From: Nevskia soli DSM 19509
Lineage (GTDB): Bacteria; Pseudomonadota; Gammaproteobacteria; Nevskiales; Nevskiaceae
DNA length: 23,042 nucleotides
Direction of reading: 5' to 3'
Assembly: GCF_000711955.1 (NCBI RefSeq)
Contig: NZ_JONR01000057.1
Location: forward strand, 1-23,042
Shown: positions 21,703-23,042 of the stretch, one piece after another
How the letters are laid out: every line of letters begins with the position of its first letter
Numbering within the stretch: position 1 is the first letter of the stretch
The notes under the pieces: model-generated
What the model was told of the DNA's origin: nothing
What the model saw: the letters and a program-made list of their open reading frames with translations, nothing else
Databases searched by the model: none
Translations under genes and position numbers: made by a program

Positions 21703-21854
21703 TCAAACCTGGCCCGTTAAGCTGCATCGGTCCGGCCGCTTCCGGTGAAGCGGCGCCTGTGTACTCGCATTCGCCATAATTTGGCTGGATAATGCGCGTT
21801 TCCGCGCCCCCCGGGCGGTCGCGGCGTTCAGCTTTATAGCGGCTTTATCTGGAG

Positions 21855-22661
21855 ATGCCTGCGTTGACCAAGCCCACCAATAATCCCAAGCTCAAGCTCC
21901 TCGGTTTCAACAACCTGACGAAGACGCTGAGCTTCAACATCTATGACATCTGCTATGCGCGCAGCACGCAGCATCAGCAGGAGTACATCGAGTACATCGA
22001 CGAGGCTTACAACGCGGAGCGCCTGACCACCATCCTGACCGAGGTGGCGGACATCGTCGGCGCCAACATCCTCAACGTGGCGCGCCAGGATTACGATCCG
22101 CAGGGCGCCTCGGTGACCATGCTGATTTCAGAAGGCCATCATGACGGCCTGGCCACGCCGGGCCAGGTGGAAAAGGACTCGGTGGTGGCGCACCTGGACA
22201 AGAGCCACATCACCGTCCACACCTACCCGGAAACGCACCCGGACGCCGGCATCAGCACTTTCCGCGCCGACATCGACGTCTCCACCTGCGGCAAGATTTC
22301 GCCGCTGAAGTGCCTGAACTTCCTGATCAAGAGCTTCGAGTCGGACATCGTGGTGATGGATTACCGCGTGCGCGGCTTCACCCGCAACGTGCGCGGCATG
22401 AAGCACTACATCGACCACTCGATCGACTCGATCCAGAACTTCATCTCGCGCGACATCAAGGAGCGCTACGACATGGTGGACGTCAACGTCTACCAGGAGA
22501 ACATCTTCCACACCAAGATGCGCCTGAAGCAGCTGGACCTGGACACCTACCTGTTCGGCGAAGGCGTCTCGGAACTGCCGCCCCGCGATGCCAAGCGCAT
22601 CCGCGAGCGCGTCGACCACGAGATCATGGAAATCTTCTACGGCCGCAACATCCAGCGCTGA
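21855..22661 (+). CDS. speD: S-adenosylmethionine decarboxylase proenzyme
   Basis: 268 residues, the long E. coli/Pseudomonas-type SpeD. The self-cleavage site is DKSHITVHTYPETHPD: cleavage before Ser turns that residue into the pyruvoyl group. GFNNLTKTLSFNIYDICYA and the C-terminal EIFYGRNIQR are family hallmarks. The product feeds aminopropyl groups to spermidine synthesis. The start is ambiguous: the ATG at 21855 has its only ribosome site (GGAG, 21851-21854) directly against it, whereas the TTG at 21864, three codons later, has the same site 8-9 bp upstream, the normal spacing. Most relatives begin close to the KLKLLGF motif, so either start is possible. Confidence 0.96.
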   Translation: MPALTKPTNNPKLKLLGFNNLTKTLSFNIYDICYARSTQHQQEYIEYIDEAYNAERLTTILTEVADIVGANILNVARQDYDPQGASVTMLISEGHHDGLATPGQVEKDSVVAHLDKSHITVHTYPETHPDAGISTFRADIDVSTCGKISPLKCLNFLIKSFESDIVVMDYRVRGFTRNVRGMKHYIDHSIDSIQNFISRDIKERYDMVDVNVYQENIFHTKMRLKQLDLDTYLFGEGVSELPPRDAKRIRERVDHEIMEIFYGRNIQR

Positions 22662-22677
22662 AGCTTCCTGTCGATGT

Positions 22678-22705
22678 AAAAAAGGCGGCCTGTGGCCGCC
22701 TTTTT
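22678..22705 (+). terminator. intrinsic terminator of speD
   Basis: An A-run leads into GGCGGCC-TGT-GGCCGCC followed by TTTTT. The A-run and T-run also pair, giving a stem of about 12 bp with a 3-bp loop, 17 bp after the stop codon. It is symmetric enough to work on both strands. Confidence 0.9.
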
Positions 22706-22713
22706 GTTTGCGC

Positions 22714-23042
22714 TGACCCGTCCTGTCCTGGGTTGACACCTTTTCCACCAAGAAGAGGCGAGTCAATGACGACAGGCGTTAAGCGGACACAGCGGGACTA
22801 CACGCTGGCTTTTAAGCTGGCGGTGGTCGAGCAGGTCGAAAAAGGCGAACTGAGCTACAGGCAGGCCCAGGCGCGGTACGGCATCCAAGGGCGGTCGACG
22901 GTGCTGGTGTGGCTGCGCAAGCACGGGCGCCAAAGCTGGGGTGTTGAGGCATCATCCCGTGCTATGCCCCGCACACGCCCCCCAACACCCGGCGAACTGA
23001 CTCCCGAGCAGAAGATCAAGGCGCTGGAAGTCCAGTTGCAGC
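22714..23042 (+). mobile_element. left end of an IS3-type insertion sequence (partial)
   Basis: The transposase gene starts at 22766 and runs off the window. The element's left end is placed at TGACCCG (22714) because IS3 elements normally begin with TGA, this lies 52 bp before the gene, and it starts right after the speD terminator. The right end and target duplication are outside, so the boundary is an inference. Confidence 0.55.
22766..23042 (+). CDS. IS3-family transposase OrfA, 3' end outside window
   Basis: 92 codons are visible. The protein starts MTTGVKRTQRDYTLAFKLAV and has a helix-turn-helix (VEKGELSYRQAQARYGIQGRSTVLVWLRKHG, about residues 24-54), typical of the Tnp_1/HTH OrfA of IS3-like elements. 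The end of the visible part (LTPEQKIKALEVQLQ) is the beginning of the usual leucine-zipper region. OrfA normally binds the terminal repeats and is joined to OrfB by programmed frameshifting. The ribosome site AGAGGCG lies about 6 bp before the ATG. Confidence 0.9.
   Translation, partial: MTTGVKRTQRDYTLAFKLAVVEQVEKGELSYRQAQARYGIQGRSTVLVWLRKHGRQSWGVEASSRAMPRTRPPTPGELTPEQKIKALEVQLQ

Overview
The window comes from a high-GC gammaproteobacterium, most likely in or near the Xanthomonadales/Nevskiales. The right end carries trpG-trpD-trpC, a CRP-family regulator that looks intermediate between Vfr and Clp, an OsmC-like gene and speD. As far as I recall this is the same order as trpGDC-vfr-osmC-speD in Pseudomonas aeruginosa, so it reads as ancestral chromosome. 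An IS3-type transposase begins just after the speD terminator and runs off the right edge.

The left 17.6 kb looks like an accessory island for redox, metal and sulfide stress. From left to right it holds: the C-terminal part of a DUF2238 membrane protein; a VIT/CCC1-type metal transporter (minus strand), divergent from a membrane cytochrome b and an eight-haem periplasmic cytochrome c; a degraded stretch with a broken histidine kinase tail; and a fusion of a thioredoxin-like domain to a double-domain ArsA ATPase. Then come two seven-gene operons diverging from a 176-bp control region at 11322-11497.

The leftward operon (11321 to 5306) encodes a BigR/SqrR-type ArsR repressor with the two expected sensing cysteines, a DUF442 sulfurtransferase/phosphatase-like protein, a DUF2892 membrane protein, an RND adaptor and pump, an AhpD-like carboxymuconolactone decarboxylase family protein, and a second ArsR protein with no cysteine. 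The rightward operon (11498 to 17594) encodes a sulfide:quinone oxidoreductase with the C127/C159/C353 set, a zinc-ribbon thioredoxin, a CydP-like small protein, CydA, CydB, CydX and a TolC-type outer-membrane factor. Most junctions overlap by 4 bp.

The inferred logic is a (per)sulfide-responsive respiratory defence module. SQR oxidises sulfide and reduces quinone; bd oxidase, which is known to tolerate sulfide, reoxidises the quinol; thioredoxin and the DUF442 protein handle persulfides; and an RND pump, whose outer-membrane part sits in the opposite operon, exports an unknown compound. The shared control region has an AT-rich inverted repeat overlapping predicted promoters on both strands. 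Three FNR/Anr-type boxes (1094, 3162, 11414) suggest that low oxygen also governs the island. Third-position GC appears lower in the island than in the trp-speD block (judged by eye), and remnant-like sequence lies between the island genes, consistent with acquisition next to trpG.
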